From: Clostridiales bacterium
Lineage (GTDB): Bacteria; Bacillota_A; Clostridia; Oscillospirales; Oscillospiraceae
NCBI GenBank assembly: GCA_004553625.1
Contig: SFKX01000012.1
Location: 1 to 64,000 of the forward strand
Direction of reading: 5' to 3'
Length of the DNA stretch: 64,000 nucleotides
Positions 1 to 7,092 of the stretch are shown here, piece by piece. Each line of letters starts with the position of its first letter. Positions within the stretch are counted from its first letter, which is position 1. Below the pieces are notes generated by a model. That model saw nothing but the letters and a program-made list of their open reading frames with translations. It was not told the origin of the DNA and did not search any database. Position numbers and translations under genes: made by a program.

Positions 1-39
1 TCTGTGTTTCTTTACGACACATGAGCATTCGAGCGGGGC

Positions 40-792
40 TTGTCTTCCAACTCCGTGCTCCACTATCACGCTATACTGCACAAAGCCTTTTCTGATGCAG
101 TAAAGGCGGGCCACATCTCCGTGAATCCAATGCTTTGCGTATCACGCCCAAGGAAAAACGTTTTTGTCCCTTCGCCCTATAATGAAGCAGAGCTTAAAGA
201 GCTCTTTGACTGCATTTGCGGGCATCCTTTGGAACTGCTTATTAAGCTTACGGCTACATACGGTTTGCGCCGAAGCGAAGTTTTGGGACTGCGGTGGAAG
301 GCCTTCGACTTTGGAAAAAACACTATGAGCATATTTCACACCATTTATGAGGAGAAAGGCAAAAAAGGCGGGATAACAGTAAAGGGCAGAGACATCACAA
401 AGAGCAAATCCAGTTTTCGTACCCTTCCGCTGAATGAGCCGATCAAGGCTCTGCTTTTAGATTACAGGCTCAAAAAGTATGGAGGCGATCTGCCACCTCA
501 GGACAGCTATCTGTTTACAGACGGTAATGGTCAAATTATGAAGCCGTCGCATTTGACGGCTGCTTTTTCTGCGCTGCTTAAGAAAAAAGATCTGCGCCAT
601 ATTCGTTTTCATGACCTCCGACATGCCAGCGCCGGGGTTTTGATTGCAAATCGTGTGCCGCTTATTGAGGTGCAGCATTGGCTGGGTCACAGTACGATAC
701 GCATAACTGCCGACTTATACAGTCACCTTGATTACGAGATCAAACTTCGCAGCGCTTCAATTATGAAAGAGAGGCTATTTGACAATGAATAA
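40..792 (+). CDS. Tyrosine recombinase/integrase, 5'-incomplete
   Basis: This is the catalytic half of a phage- or Tn916-type tyrosine recombinase, which cuts and rejoins DNA at attachment sites. The active-site set is present: Arg in LRRSEVLGLRW, the HDLRHASAG box (H-x-x-R), and WLGHS followed by the tyrosine in ADLYSH. Only a short stretch of the core-binding domain (SNSVLHYHAILHKAF) remains at the N-terminus, so about 100-130 residues are missing compared with the family. The frame is closed upstream by TGA at 22-24, and the residues before that stop (FLYDT) could plausibly continue the protein. The gene may therefore carry a nonsense mutation, or the start may be the TTG at 40. It overlaps the next gene by 8 bases. 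Base composition is visibly more AT-rich than the host genes further right, as expected of mobile DNA. Confidence 0.8.
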   Translation: MSSNSVLHYHAILHKAFSDAVKAGHISVNPMLCVSRPRKNVFVPSPYNEAELKELFDCICGHPLELLIKLTATYGLRRSEVLGLRWKAFDFGKNTMSIFHTIYEEKGKKGGITVKGRDITKSKSSFRTLPLNEPIKALLLDYRLKKYGGDLPPQDSYLFTDGNGQIMKPSHLTAAFSALLKKKDLRHIRFHDLRHASAGVLIANRVPLIEVQHWLGHSTIRITADLYSHLDYEIKLRSASIMKERLFDNE

Positions 793-1150
793 GAATACGC
801 TCGACGCTCTGCTGCTTTCCTGTGAGCCCCAGATATTATCCAAAGCAGAGAAATGTTTGCAAAGAAATACTTCCATAAGTGTGAAATGCTTTCCCGATGA
901 GCAAGGATATTGCTTTGAGGGATTTATTATGGAACGAGGAAATCGGATCTGGATGCCATATGTTGTTTTAAACAGTCATTGTGAGGCGCTCGACCTACAT
1001 TGTCAATGCCAGACCAAAACATTGTGTGTGCATAAGACGATTCTTTTGCTCGCAACAAAAACCATGCTTGAAACAGGATGCGGAGATTATAAGACCGCCA
1101 GCAAACTATGTATAGCAGAACACCTTGCCAAAGCGCTGAATCTACATTGA
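785..1150 (+). CDS. Small SWIM-type zinc-finger protein
   Basis: A 121-residue protein of unknown function. Its only recognisable feature is a compact CxC-x5-CxH cluster (CQCQTKTLCVH, around residues 76-86), which fits the SWIM zinc-finger pattern used for DNA or protein contacts. The ATG at 785 lies inside the last codons of the integrase gene with a purine-rich stretch (GAAAGAGAGG) upstream; a TTG at 779 is possible. The overlap suggests translational coupling to the integrase and a role in the same element, for example as an accessory or regulatory factor. That role is inference. Confidence 0.6.
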   Translation: MNKNTLDALLLSCEPQILSKAEKCLQRNTSISVKCFPDEQGYCFEGFIMERGNRIWMPYVVLNSHCEALDLHCQCQTKTLCVHKTILLLATKTMLETGCGDYKTASKLCIAEHLAKALNLH

Positions 1151-1158
1151 AAACATCG

Positions 1159-1190
1159 GAGGACATGCATACTGCATGTCCTCTCTTGTT
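1159..1190 (+). terminator. Intrinsic terminator after the SWIM gene
   Basis: A perfect 11-base-pair stem (GAGGACATGCA paired with TGCATGTCCTC) closes a three-base loop and is followed by a T-rich run. It separates the integrase/SWIM pair from the recombinase unit. Confidence 0.75.
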
Positions 1191-1251
1191 ATTATCGCGG
1201 ACAGGCAAAAACAGCGTATGCGGCACATAAGATTTCGTCGGAGGGTTGCCT

Positions 1252-1398
1252 GTGAAACAGAAATTGCCTGTTGTGAAGTGCCTATACACAGAAAAATCCG
1301 AAAAGACTCTCTCAGATTTGCTGGAAGAATCTTTTCGGCTTTATCTTGGCCGCATCCTTGCTGCGATGGAGCACCCCATTGTACAATGTAAGCGATGA
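1252..1398 (+). CDS. Small 48-residue protein ahead of the recombinase
   Basis: A GTG-started reading frame of 48 codons with a good ribosome-binding site (GGAGGG at 1240-1245, six bases upstream). The protein contains KTLSDLLEESFRLYLGRIL, an amphipathic helix-like stretch; I recognise no named family. It ends at 1398, 27 bases before the recombinase start, so the two are probably co-transcribed. Small proteins of this type often sit beside serine recombinases in clostridial elements and could be directionality or accessory factors, but that is inference. Confidence 0.5.
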   Translation: MKQKLPVVKCLYTEKSEKTLSDLLEESFRLYLGRILAAMEHPIVQCKR

Positions 1399-1425
1399 AT
1401 GGCCGCTTATCTCAGGAGGTATGGT

Positions 1426-3003
1426 ATGTACTCAGAGATAAGCAACCCCATGGACTACCATGTGGCTTTATACATCAGACTATCAAAGGAGGATGAAAAC
1501 GAAGGACCATCCCAGAGTGTCCAGAACCAGGAATCCCTGCTGCGTGAGTTTGTAGAGCAGCACCGCCTGGCCGTCTTCGACACTTATGTAGACGACGGCT
1601 GGAGCGGCACGAACTTCGACCGCCCGGACTTTCAACGCATGATTGCCGACATCGAAGCCAAGCGTGTCAACATGGTCATAACCAAAGACCTCTCCCGTCT
1701 GGGTCGTGACTACATCATGACCGGCCACTACATGGAGCGGTACTTCCCGGAGCACCGGGTGCGGTACATCTCCCTACTGGACGGCATCGACACCGGCGTG
1801 GACTCCACCGCCAACGACATTACACCATTCCGGGCCATCATGAACGACATGTACGCAAAGGACATTTCCAAGAAGATCAAGAGCGTCAAGCGCGATAAGC
1901 AGCGGAAGGGACAGTTCATCGGCGGCAAGCCCATGTACGGCTACAAGATGCATCCCACCGAGAAAAACAAGATCGTCATTGACGAGGAAGTGGCCCCAGT
2001 GGTGCGGCGGATTTTTGCTTTAGCCCTTTCCGGAATGAGCTGCCGTAAGATTGCGACTACGCTCAATGAAGAAGGAGTCCCTACACCGGCCACCTACTGC
2101 GGCTGGAAGGTCGGGAACCCTGGCCCCTACACCAGGCTGTGGAGCAGCGAGCGGATCTCCGAAATGCTGAAAAGCGAGACCTACATCGGTAATATGGTGC
2201 AGGGACGTATGGTGAAGATCAGCTACAAATCCAAGAAATGTCTGAGGCAATCACCGGAGAACTGGGTGGTAGTGGAAGGAACACACGAGCCAATCATTGA
2301 CCCGGAAACTTTTCAGAAGGTGCAGCTGCTGGTGAACAGCCGCAAGCACACCCGAAGCCGGACCTATGACTTCCTGCTAAAGGGCCTGATCTTCTGCCAC
2401 GAGTGCGGCTATCCAATGGCGGTACTCAACCGCAAGAATGCCGCAGGAGAAGATCGCCTGTTCTTCGTCTGCCGGACTTACCAGCGCTTCACCAAATTGG
2501 GCGTCTGCACCTGTCATTCCATCAAGGAAGAAACAGTGAATGAAGCCGTGCTTGGCAAATTGCGGGAGGTGTGCCGGGCCTATCTGAATCCTGACCGGCT
2601 GCGCCCGATTGCGCAAGAAGCCGTGGAGAATGCCAGCAAGGAGTCCAGCTGTGAAGCGGAGATGCAAGCGCTGCAATCCAAAATCACTACGCTGACCACC
2701 AATCTGGATCAGATGTACATGGACCGGCTGAATGGGCTTCTATCGGAAGAGGACTTCCAGCGCATCTATCAGAAGGTCAAGATGGACCGCACAGTTCTGG
2801 AAGATCGGCTGAAGAGCCTTCAGGAACAGGCAAAACAGCCGGTGAACACCGAAGAAAAAGCCAAGGCGCTGGTGAAACAGTTTCTGGACTCAGCACTGAC
2901 CAGTCGAGAATTGCTGGTCAGCCTCATCGAACGGGTGGAGCTGACCGAGGAAAAAGAGCTCATCATCAAATTCCGCTTCCACGAGCTGGAGGCGATTTCT
3001 TAG
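1426..3003 (+). CDS. Large serine recombinase, possible SigK-element excisionase
   Basis: A large serine recombinase of about 525 residues, which integrates or excises DNA through a covalent serine-DNA bond. The resolvase domain (about 10-150) shows VALYIRLSKEDE with the nucleophile Ser20, DDGWSGTNFDRPDF and TKDLSRLGRDY. A recombinase domain follows (GKPMYGYK, about 170-280). Next come a zinc-ribbon region (FCHECGYPM near residue 324 and later cysteines) and a C-terminal coiled coil (about 410-480), the usual layout. The ATG at 1426 is preferred because AGGAGG (1414-1419) lies six bases upstream; an in-frame ATG at 1399 lacks a site. The gene stops 22 bases before a sigK 3' fragment, so it could drive developmental excision, as SpoIVCA does in Bacillus. 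It could instead be an ordinary transposase-type integrase that used sigK as its target. Confidence 0.93.
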   Translation: MYSEISNPMDYHVALYIRLSKEDENEGPSQSVQNQESLLREFVEQHRLAVFDTYVDDGWSGTNFDRPDFQRMIADIEAKRVNMVITKDLSRLGRDYIMTGHYMERYFPEHRVRYISLLDGIDTGVDSTANDITPFRAIMNDMYAKDISKKIKSVKRDKQRKGQFIGGKPMYGYKMHPTEKNKIVIDEEVAPVVRRIFALALSGMSCRKIATTLNEEGVPTPATYCGWKVGNPGPYTRLWSSERISEMLKSETYIGNMVQGRMVKISYKSKKCLRQSPENWVVVEGTHEPIIDPETFQKVQLLVNSRKHTRSRTYDFLLKGLIFCHECGYPMAVLNRKNAAGEDRLFFVCRTYQRFTKLGVCTCHSIKEETVNEAVLGKLREVCRAYLNPDRLRPIAQEAVENASKESSCEAEMQALQSKITTLTTNLDQMYMDRLNGLLSEEDFQRIYQKVKMDRTVLEDRLKSLQEQAKQPVNTEEKAKALVKQFLDSALTSRELLVSLIERVELTEEKELIIKFRFHELEAIS

Positions 3004-3025
3004 GGCCAATCGTTTACAGTAGCCG

Positions 3026-3097
3026 TGTCGCTATGTATCGCGCATCGAGAAGAAGGCGCTGGAGAAGCTGCGGGCGGCTTTGGGGGAGGATGTCTGA
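3026..3097 (+). pseudogene. sigK: 3' fragment of a sporulation sigma factor gene (sigK-like)
   Basis: An open stretch of 23 codons ending in TGA reads CRYVSRIEKKALEKLR and on to the stop. The known SigK C-terminus contains SYVSRIEK followed by a similar basic helix (region 4.2 tail); SigE, SigF and SigG tails differ at these positions (ISRLEK, VSRLEK). The frame is closed upstream by TAG at 3020-3022 and has no start of its own. The natural reading is the 3' half of a sigK gene split by the element to the left, with the 5' half outside the window. Excision would have to join the halves before SigK could be made. The match is short, so identity rests on about 15 residues plus the recombinase context. 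Confidence 0.65.
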
Positions 3098-3100
3098 GCG

Positions 3101-3130
3101 TTGACGCGGGCTTGGGAGTTTGTGTATAAT
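3101..3130 (+). promoter_or_regulatory. SigA-type promoter for recQ
   Basis: TTGACG (3101-3106), an 18-base spacer and TATAAT (3125-3130) lie between the sigK fragment and recQ. The ribosome-binding site (AGGGGGG) follows about 16 bases later. Confidence 0.75.
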
Positions 3131-3159
3131 ATTGTCATCTTCTACAGGGGGGTGACGGC

Positions 3160-4968
3160 TTGGATATTCACGAACTCAACAGCTCCGTTTTTGGCCACTC
3201 CTCTTTCCGCGAGGGCCAGATGTTTCTCATCTCCTCCATACTCGAGGGGCGCGACTGCCTGGGGATCATGCCCACCGGCGGCGGAAAGTCGCTCTGTTAC
3301 CAGATCCCCGCCATGACCCTGCCGGGGCTCGCCCTCGTCGTATCCCCTCTCATCTCGCTCATGAACGACCAGGTCGCCGCCCTTCGAGGCTCCGGCGTCC
3401 CCGCCGCCGCCTACAACAGCTCCCTCTCGACCGAGGAGCGGCGGCTCGTCCGCTCCGGACTCCGTGAGGGCAGACTCAAGCTCCTCTACGTCTCCCCGGA
3501 GCGGCTCGAATCCCCCGCCTTTCTTGAACTCCTCGACGGCCTGGACATTCCCCTCGTCGCCGTCGATGAGGCGCACTGTATCTCTCAGTGGGGCCAGGAT
3601 TTCAGGCCCAGCTACCTCGGCATCCCGGACTTTATCGCCGGGCTGCCCAAGCGCCCCGTCGTTGCGGCCTTCACCGCAACCGCCACGGCCGAGGTCCGCA
3701 GCGATATCATACGCCTTCTCGGCCTCCAGAGGCCCAAGGTCCTCGTCACCGGCTTCGACAGGCCCAATCTCTTCTTCGACGTGCTCCGGCCCGCAAAAAA
3801 GTCCGCCGAACTGCTCCGCCTCGTCCGTGAGCGCAGAGGCCGCCCGGGCATCGTCTACTGCTCCACTCGCGCGACCGTCGAGCGCGTCTGCTACAATCTA
3901 CAAAACTCCGGCGTCAACGCCGTCATGTATCACGCCGGTATGCCCGACGCAGAGCGCAAGGCAAATCAGGCCCTCTTCCAGCACGACCGCGCCTCCGTCA
4001 TGGTCGCCACCAACGCCTTCGGCATGGGCATCGACAAGTCAAACGTCGGCTACGTCATTCACTACAACATGCCGCTCAGTCTCGAGGCCTACTACCAGGA
4101 GGCCGGGCGCGCCGGCAGGGACGGCAGCCCGGCGGACTGCATCCTGCTCTACTCCGCCGCAGATATCGTCACCGCCCGCCGCCTCATCGAGCACGACGAC
4201 GGACAGAACGCGGAGCTGGGCGAGGAAGAGCGCGAGGCTGTCCGGCGCATGGACCTCTTCCGGCTCAGGCACATGAGCGACTACTGCAACACTGCCGCTT
4301 GCCTGCGCGGCTTCATTCTCTCCTACTTCGGCCAGGATCACGAGGAGCGCTGCGGCAACTGCGGCAACTGCCTCGCCGGTTTCAGCACTGTGGACCTGAC
4401 GCTGGAGGCGCAGATGATACTCTCCTGCGTCCACCGCATCCGGGCCGCGCTGGGCTACGGTGTCGGCTCGCAGCTTGTCGCCCAGGTCCTGACCGGCAGC
4501 CGGGACAGGCGCGTCCTGGAGCTGGGCCTGGACCGTCTCTCCACCTACGGCCTCATGAAGGGCCGGGCCTCCGAAAGCGTTGCGCGGCAGATCTCCCAGC
4601 TCGTCGAGCTGGGCCTGCTCAGGCGCAACATGCGCCACGGCGCGCTCGAGCCCACGGACAGAGCAGCCGGAGTGCTCTTCCGGGGTGAAAAGGTCCTTGT
4701 CCCCACGCGCACAGCGCCGGAGGTCAAGCCGGCTGCGAGCGCTGAGCCGGACTTTGACGCCTCGCTCTTCGGGCGCCTGCGCCGCCTGCGCACGAGGCTC
4801 GCCCAGGAGCAGGGCATACCGCCGTATTTGGTTTTTACCGACGCCACGCTCCGCGAAATGGCCCACCTCGCTCCGGTGAACATGGCCGAGTTCCTGCAGG
4901 TTTCCGGCGTCGGCAAGTTCAAGGCCGAAAAGTATGGCGCCGCCTTCCTGGAGGAACTGAAAAAATAG
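3160..4968 (+). CDS. recQ: ATP-dependent DNA helicase RecQ
   Basis: A 3'-5' DNA helicase acting in recombination and fork repair in the cytoplasm. Walker A is PTGGGKSLCYQ (about 38-48), the DEAH box is VDEAHCISQWGQDFRPSY (about 135), and motif VI is YYQEAGRAGRDG (about 310). The zinc-binding cysteines CGNCGNC follow at about 400. A winged-helix region and a C-terminal HRDC domain (FLQVSGVGKFKAEKYG) complete the standard RecQ layout at 602 residues. Translation starts at TTG 3160, six bases after AGGGGGGTGA. The gene is a single transcription unit with its own promoter and terminator. Confidence 0.95.
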   Translation: MDIHELNSSVFGHSSFREGQMFLISSILEGRDCLGIMPTGGGKSLCYQIPAMTLPGLALVVSPLISLMNDQVAALRGSGVPAAAYNSSLSTEERRLVRSGLREGRLKLLYVSPERLESPAFLELLDGLDIPLVAVDEAHCISQWGQDFRPSYLGIPDFIAGLPKRPVVAAFTATATAEVRSDIIRLLGLQRPKVLVTGFDRPNLFFDVLRPAKKSAELLRLVRERRGRPGIVYCSTRATVERVCYNLQNSGVNAVMYHAGMPDAERKANQALFQHDRASVMVATNAFGMGIDKSNVGYVIHYNMPLSLEAYYQEAGRAGRDGSPADCILLYSAADIVTARRLIEHDDGQNAELGEEEREAVRRMDLFRLRHMSDYCNTAACLRGFILSYFGQDHEERCGNCGNCLAGFSTVDLTLEAQMILSCVHRIRAALGYGVGSQLVAQVLTGSRDRRVLELGLDRLSTYGLMKGRASESVARQISQLVELGLLRRNMRHGALEPTDRAAGVLFRGEKVLVPTRTAPEVKPAASAEPDFDASLFGRLRRLRTRLAQEQGIPPYLVFTDATLREMAHLAPVNMAEFLQVSGVGKFKAEKYGAAFLEELKK

Positions 4969-4984
4969 CCCGCACACAAGCTGA

Positions 4985-5014
4985 GCCGCCCGGCATATGC
5001 CGGGCGGCGTTTTA
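4985..5014. terminator. Terminator between recQ and the lipoprotein pair
   Basis: A 24-base perfect palindrome (GCCGCCCGGCAT and its complement) at 4985-5008 is followed by a T-rich run on the plus strand. It lies between convergent genes and may serve both. Confidence 0.75.
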
Positions 5015-5022
5015 CTTTTGCC

Positions 5023-7059
5023 TCAGCTCTGCTCCGCGACGTAGATGCTCATGCGGTTTTGGACATATTCTGCCGCCTGCCAGGCGCTCTGCGCCCCGGA
5101 GAAGTAGGCGCCCGCCTCCTCCAGGATGATGTCCATGGCGTTCTCGTCGTATATGCTCAGGCTGTCGGCGCTCTCCACGAAGGCGCACATACGCTCCGCC
5201 GCAGCTCTGTCCTCAAAACCGTAGATGTCCTCCGCTTCGAGCTGGTATTCTATGAGCTCGTCAAAGAGCGGGCGGTAGAGAGGCAGGGCCGAGGGGCTGC
5301 GCACGTTCACGCTCCTCAGCAGCCAGCTGAGGAATTCCCAGCAGGCCTCCTTGTGCTGCGAGTTTACGTTCACGCCGAAGGAGGTCGCGAGCTGCACGGA
5401 GAGCCCGTCTGTGCCGTCGGGCGAGGGATAGCCAAAGTAGCTGAGCTCCTTGCCCGTCCAGTACTCGTCAAAGCCCAGGCCGTTCACCGCGGATGCGCCC
5501 AGGCTCGCGGAGCTGAGCATCAGCTGGCCCCGGCCCATGCGGCTCCAGGCTGTCTCAAAGCTCTGGATGTTCTCGTGCTCCTGCGTCCTGTCGTCCTCGA
5601 CCCGCGCGGCCGCCTCGAGTATGGAGACAAACTCCGCGTTGTCAAAGTCGCAGCTGCCGCTCTCCCAGTCTATGGCCGAGCGCATATAGCGCCCGCCGAC
5701 CATGGTCACAAATTCCTCGGAGCTCATGTGGTAGCACATGTCCTGCCAGGGCTCCAGCGCCGCCTCCATTTCAAGGTATTCCGCTATTGTCATACCCCGG
5801 CGCTCGCCAAAGACCTCCTTGAGGCCCCGGAAACCATCCAGGTCGAAGCAGTCGCCCAAAAGATACACGCCGCCGTATTCGTTCAGGGCGTCCCAGACCA
5901 TGAGGTTCCCGCGCCCGACAAGGGGGTCGGCGTCGATATACGGCGTAAGGTCCTCCAGCCAGCCGCGGACGATGTAGTTGAGCGGACCCGGCCTGCCGTA
6001 AGCGCTGAACATTATGAGGTCCGGACCCCCGCCCGCGCCCAGCTCGGTCCTCAGCCGCATGAGAGAGTTGGCGTCGTTGCCGTAGTTTACCGTTTTGAAC
6101 TCGTAGTCCTCGCTCTGCGCGCTCATCTGCGCCGCGTACTGCTCGGCAATGGAGTGCGCACTGAACACGGCTATCGTGACCTCGGCCTTTTTCCCGATCT
6201 CGTCCGGCGACGCCGGGCGCAGGAGCAGCTCGCCGCCCGGTCCGGCGCAGAGGAAGCGCCCTTCCCCCACCGCACCGAATTCCAGCAGTTTGCCGGGCTC
6301 GATTTGGCACTCTTCAAAGTCTATGAAGAGCTCATCGGCCCCGTCGCGGTCCAGCTTGTACACGCCGTCCGACTTTGCGACATAGAGAAAGGCCGCCTCG
6401 TCGCCGGAGCCCACGACGCCGTCCTCCACCTTGAAGCCGCCCTCGTCCTCGACCGGCGCGACAAAATAGCCGCCGCCCGCGACGGACGCGACGCTGTGCA
6501 GGCCGCCCTCGCCGTCCTTGATGATACGGCGGTATTTCCCGGGAAGCCTCAACTCCTCACAGTCCCCGCCAGGCGAGACGGCCAGGAGCCCTTCACCAAA
6601 GTCCAGCCAGGCCCTGCCGCCGGAAAGCAGCATATCCCTCGGCGCGGCTGGCAGCTCCGTCTCCGTCAGCACCGCGCCCTGCATGTCGTAGAGCCTGAGA
6701 TATGTCCCCTCCGCGCACACCGACGCGAGCCACAGCCCGCTCTCGTCCGCGGCCATGCTGATGCCGGCGCTCCCCTCCGGCGAAAACAGTTCCGTCTCGC
6801 CGCGCATGACCATCAGCCTGCCGTCCTCAGCGCTCAGGAGGCTGTACTCCTCGCCATCGTAGGAAAAGGAGCAGCCCGCCCAGGCGTCAACGTCATATAT
6901 GACGCGCTCGGCTGTGTAGCACGCGCCCTTGCCGTTCCAGCTCACGGGTTCCGGAGAACCGGTATCCGTCCCCTCCGGCGTCTGCGCGGGCTCGGCCGCG
7001 CTGCAGGCTGCGAGCGCCAGCAGCAGCAAGGCTGCGGCCAGAATCAAAAGTCTTTTCAT
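5023..7059 (-). CDS. Lipoprotein: propeller-like domain plus solute-binding domain
   Basis: A 678-residue lipoprotein with a lipobox (LALAACSA, Cys about 19). Residues 45-290 consist of short beta-rich segments with Gly-Gly-Leu and Asp-Gly turns, typical of a propeller-like sensor domain. Residues 295-678 resemble an extracellular solute-binding protein of ABC sugar or peptide importers (AVFSAHSIAEQYAAQMSAQ, GPDLIMFSAYG, WLEDLTPYIDADP). No permease or ATPase gene lies nearby, so it may be an orphan binding or sensing protein. It is clearly paralogous to the gene 33 bases upstream and probably co-transcribed with it. The ligand is unknown. Confidence 0.8.
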   Translation of the reverse strand: MKRLLILAAALLLLALAACSAAEPAQTPEGTDTGSPEPVSWNGKGACYTAERVIYDVDAWAGCSFSYDGEEYSLLSAEDGRLMVMRGETELFSPEGSAGISMAADESGLWLASVCAEGTYLRLYDMQGAVLTETELPAAPRDMLLSGGRAWLDFGEGLLAVSPGGDCEELRLPGKYRRIIKDGEGGLHSVASVAGGGYFVAPVEDEGGFKVEDGVVGSGDEAAFLYVAKSDGVYKLDRDGADELFIDFEECQIEPGKLLEFGAVGEGRFLCAGPGGELLLRPASPDEIGKKAEVTIAVFSAHSIAEQYAAQMSAQSEDYEFKTVNYGNDANSLMRLRTELGAGGGPDLIMFSAYGRPGPLNYIVRGWLEDLTPYIDADPLVGRGNLMVWDALNEYGGVYLLGDCFDLDGFRGLKEVFGERRGMTIAEYLEMEAALEPWQDMCYHMSSEEFVTMVGGRYMRSAIDWESGSCDFDNAEFVSILEAAARVEDDRTQEHENIQSFETAWSRMGRGQLMLSSASLGASAVNGLGFDEYWTGKELSYFGYPSPDGTDGLSVQLATSFGVNVNSQHKEACWEFLSWLLRSVNVRSPSALPLYRPLFDELIEYQLEAEDIYGFEDRAAAERMCAFVESADSLSIYDENAMDIILEEAGAYFSGAQSAWQAAEYVQNRMSIYVAEQS

Positions 7060-7092
7060 ACTGTCTCCCCCAAATACCCGGCGGCTTTTCGA

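Noticed and set aside
1176..1391. A 71-codon frame between the SWIM gene and the recombinase
   Set aside because: Another frame in the same stretch (1252-1398) has a proper ribosome-binding site and a coherent helical protein; the 71-codon frame starts within the terminator tail.
3026..3097. A complete small sigma-factor gene
   Set aside because: There is no start codon and the frame is closed 3 bases upstream; only a C-terminal tail is present, so it is treated as a gene fragment.
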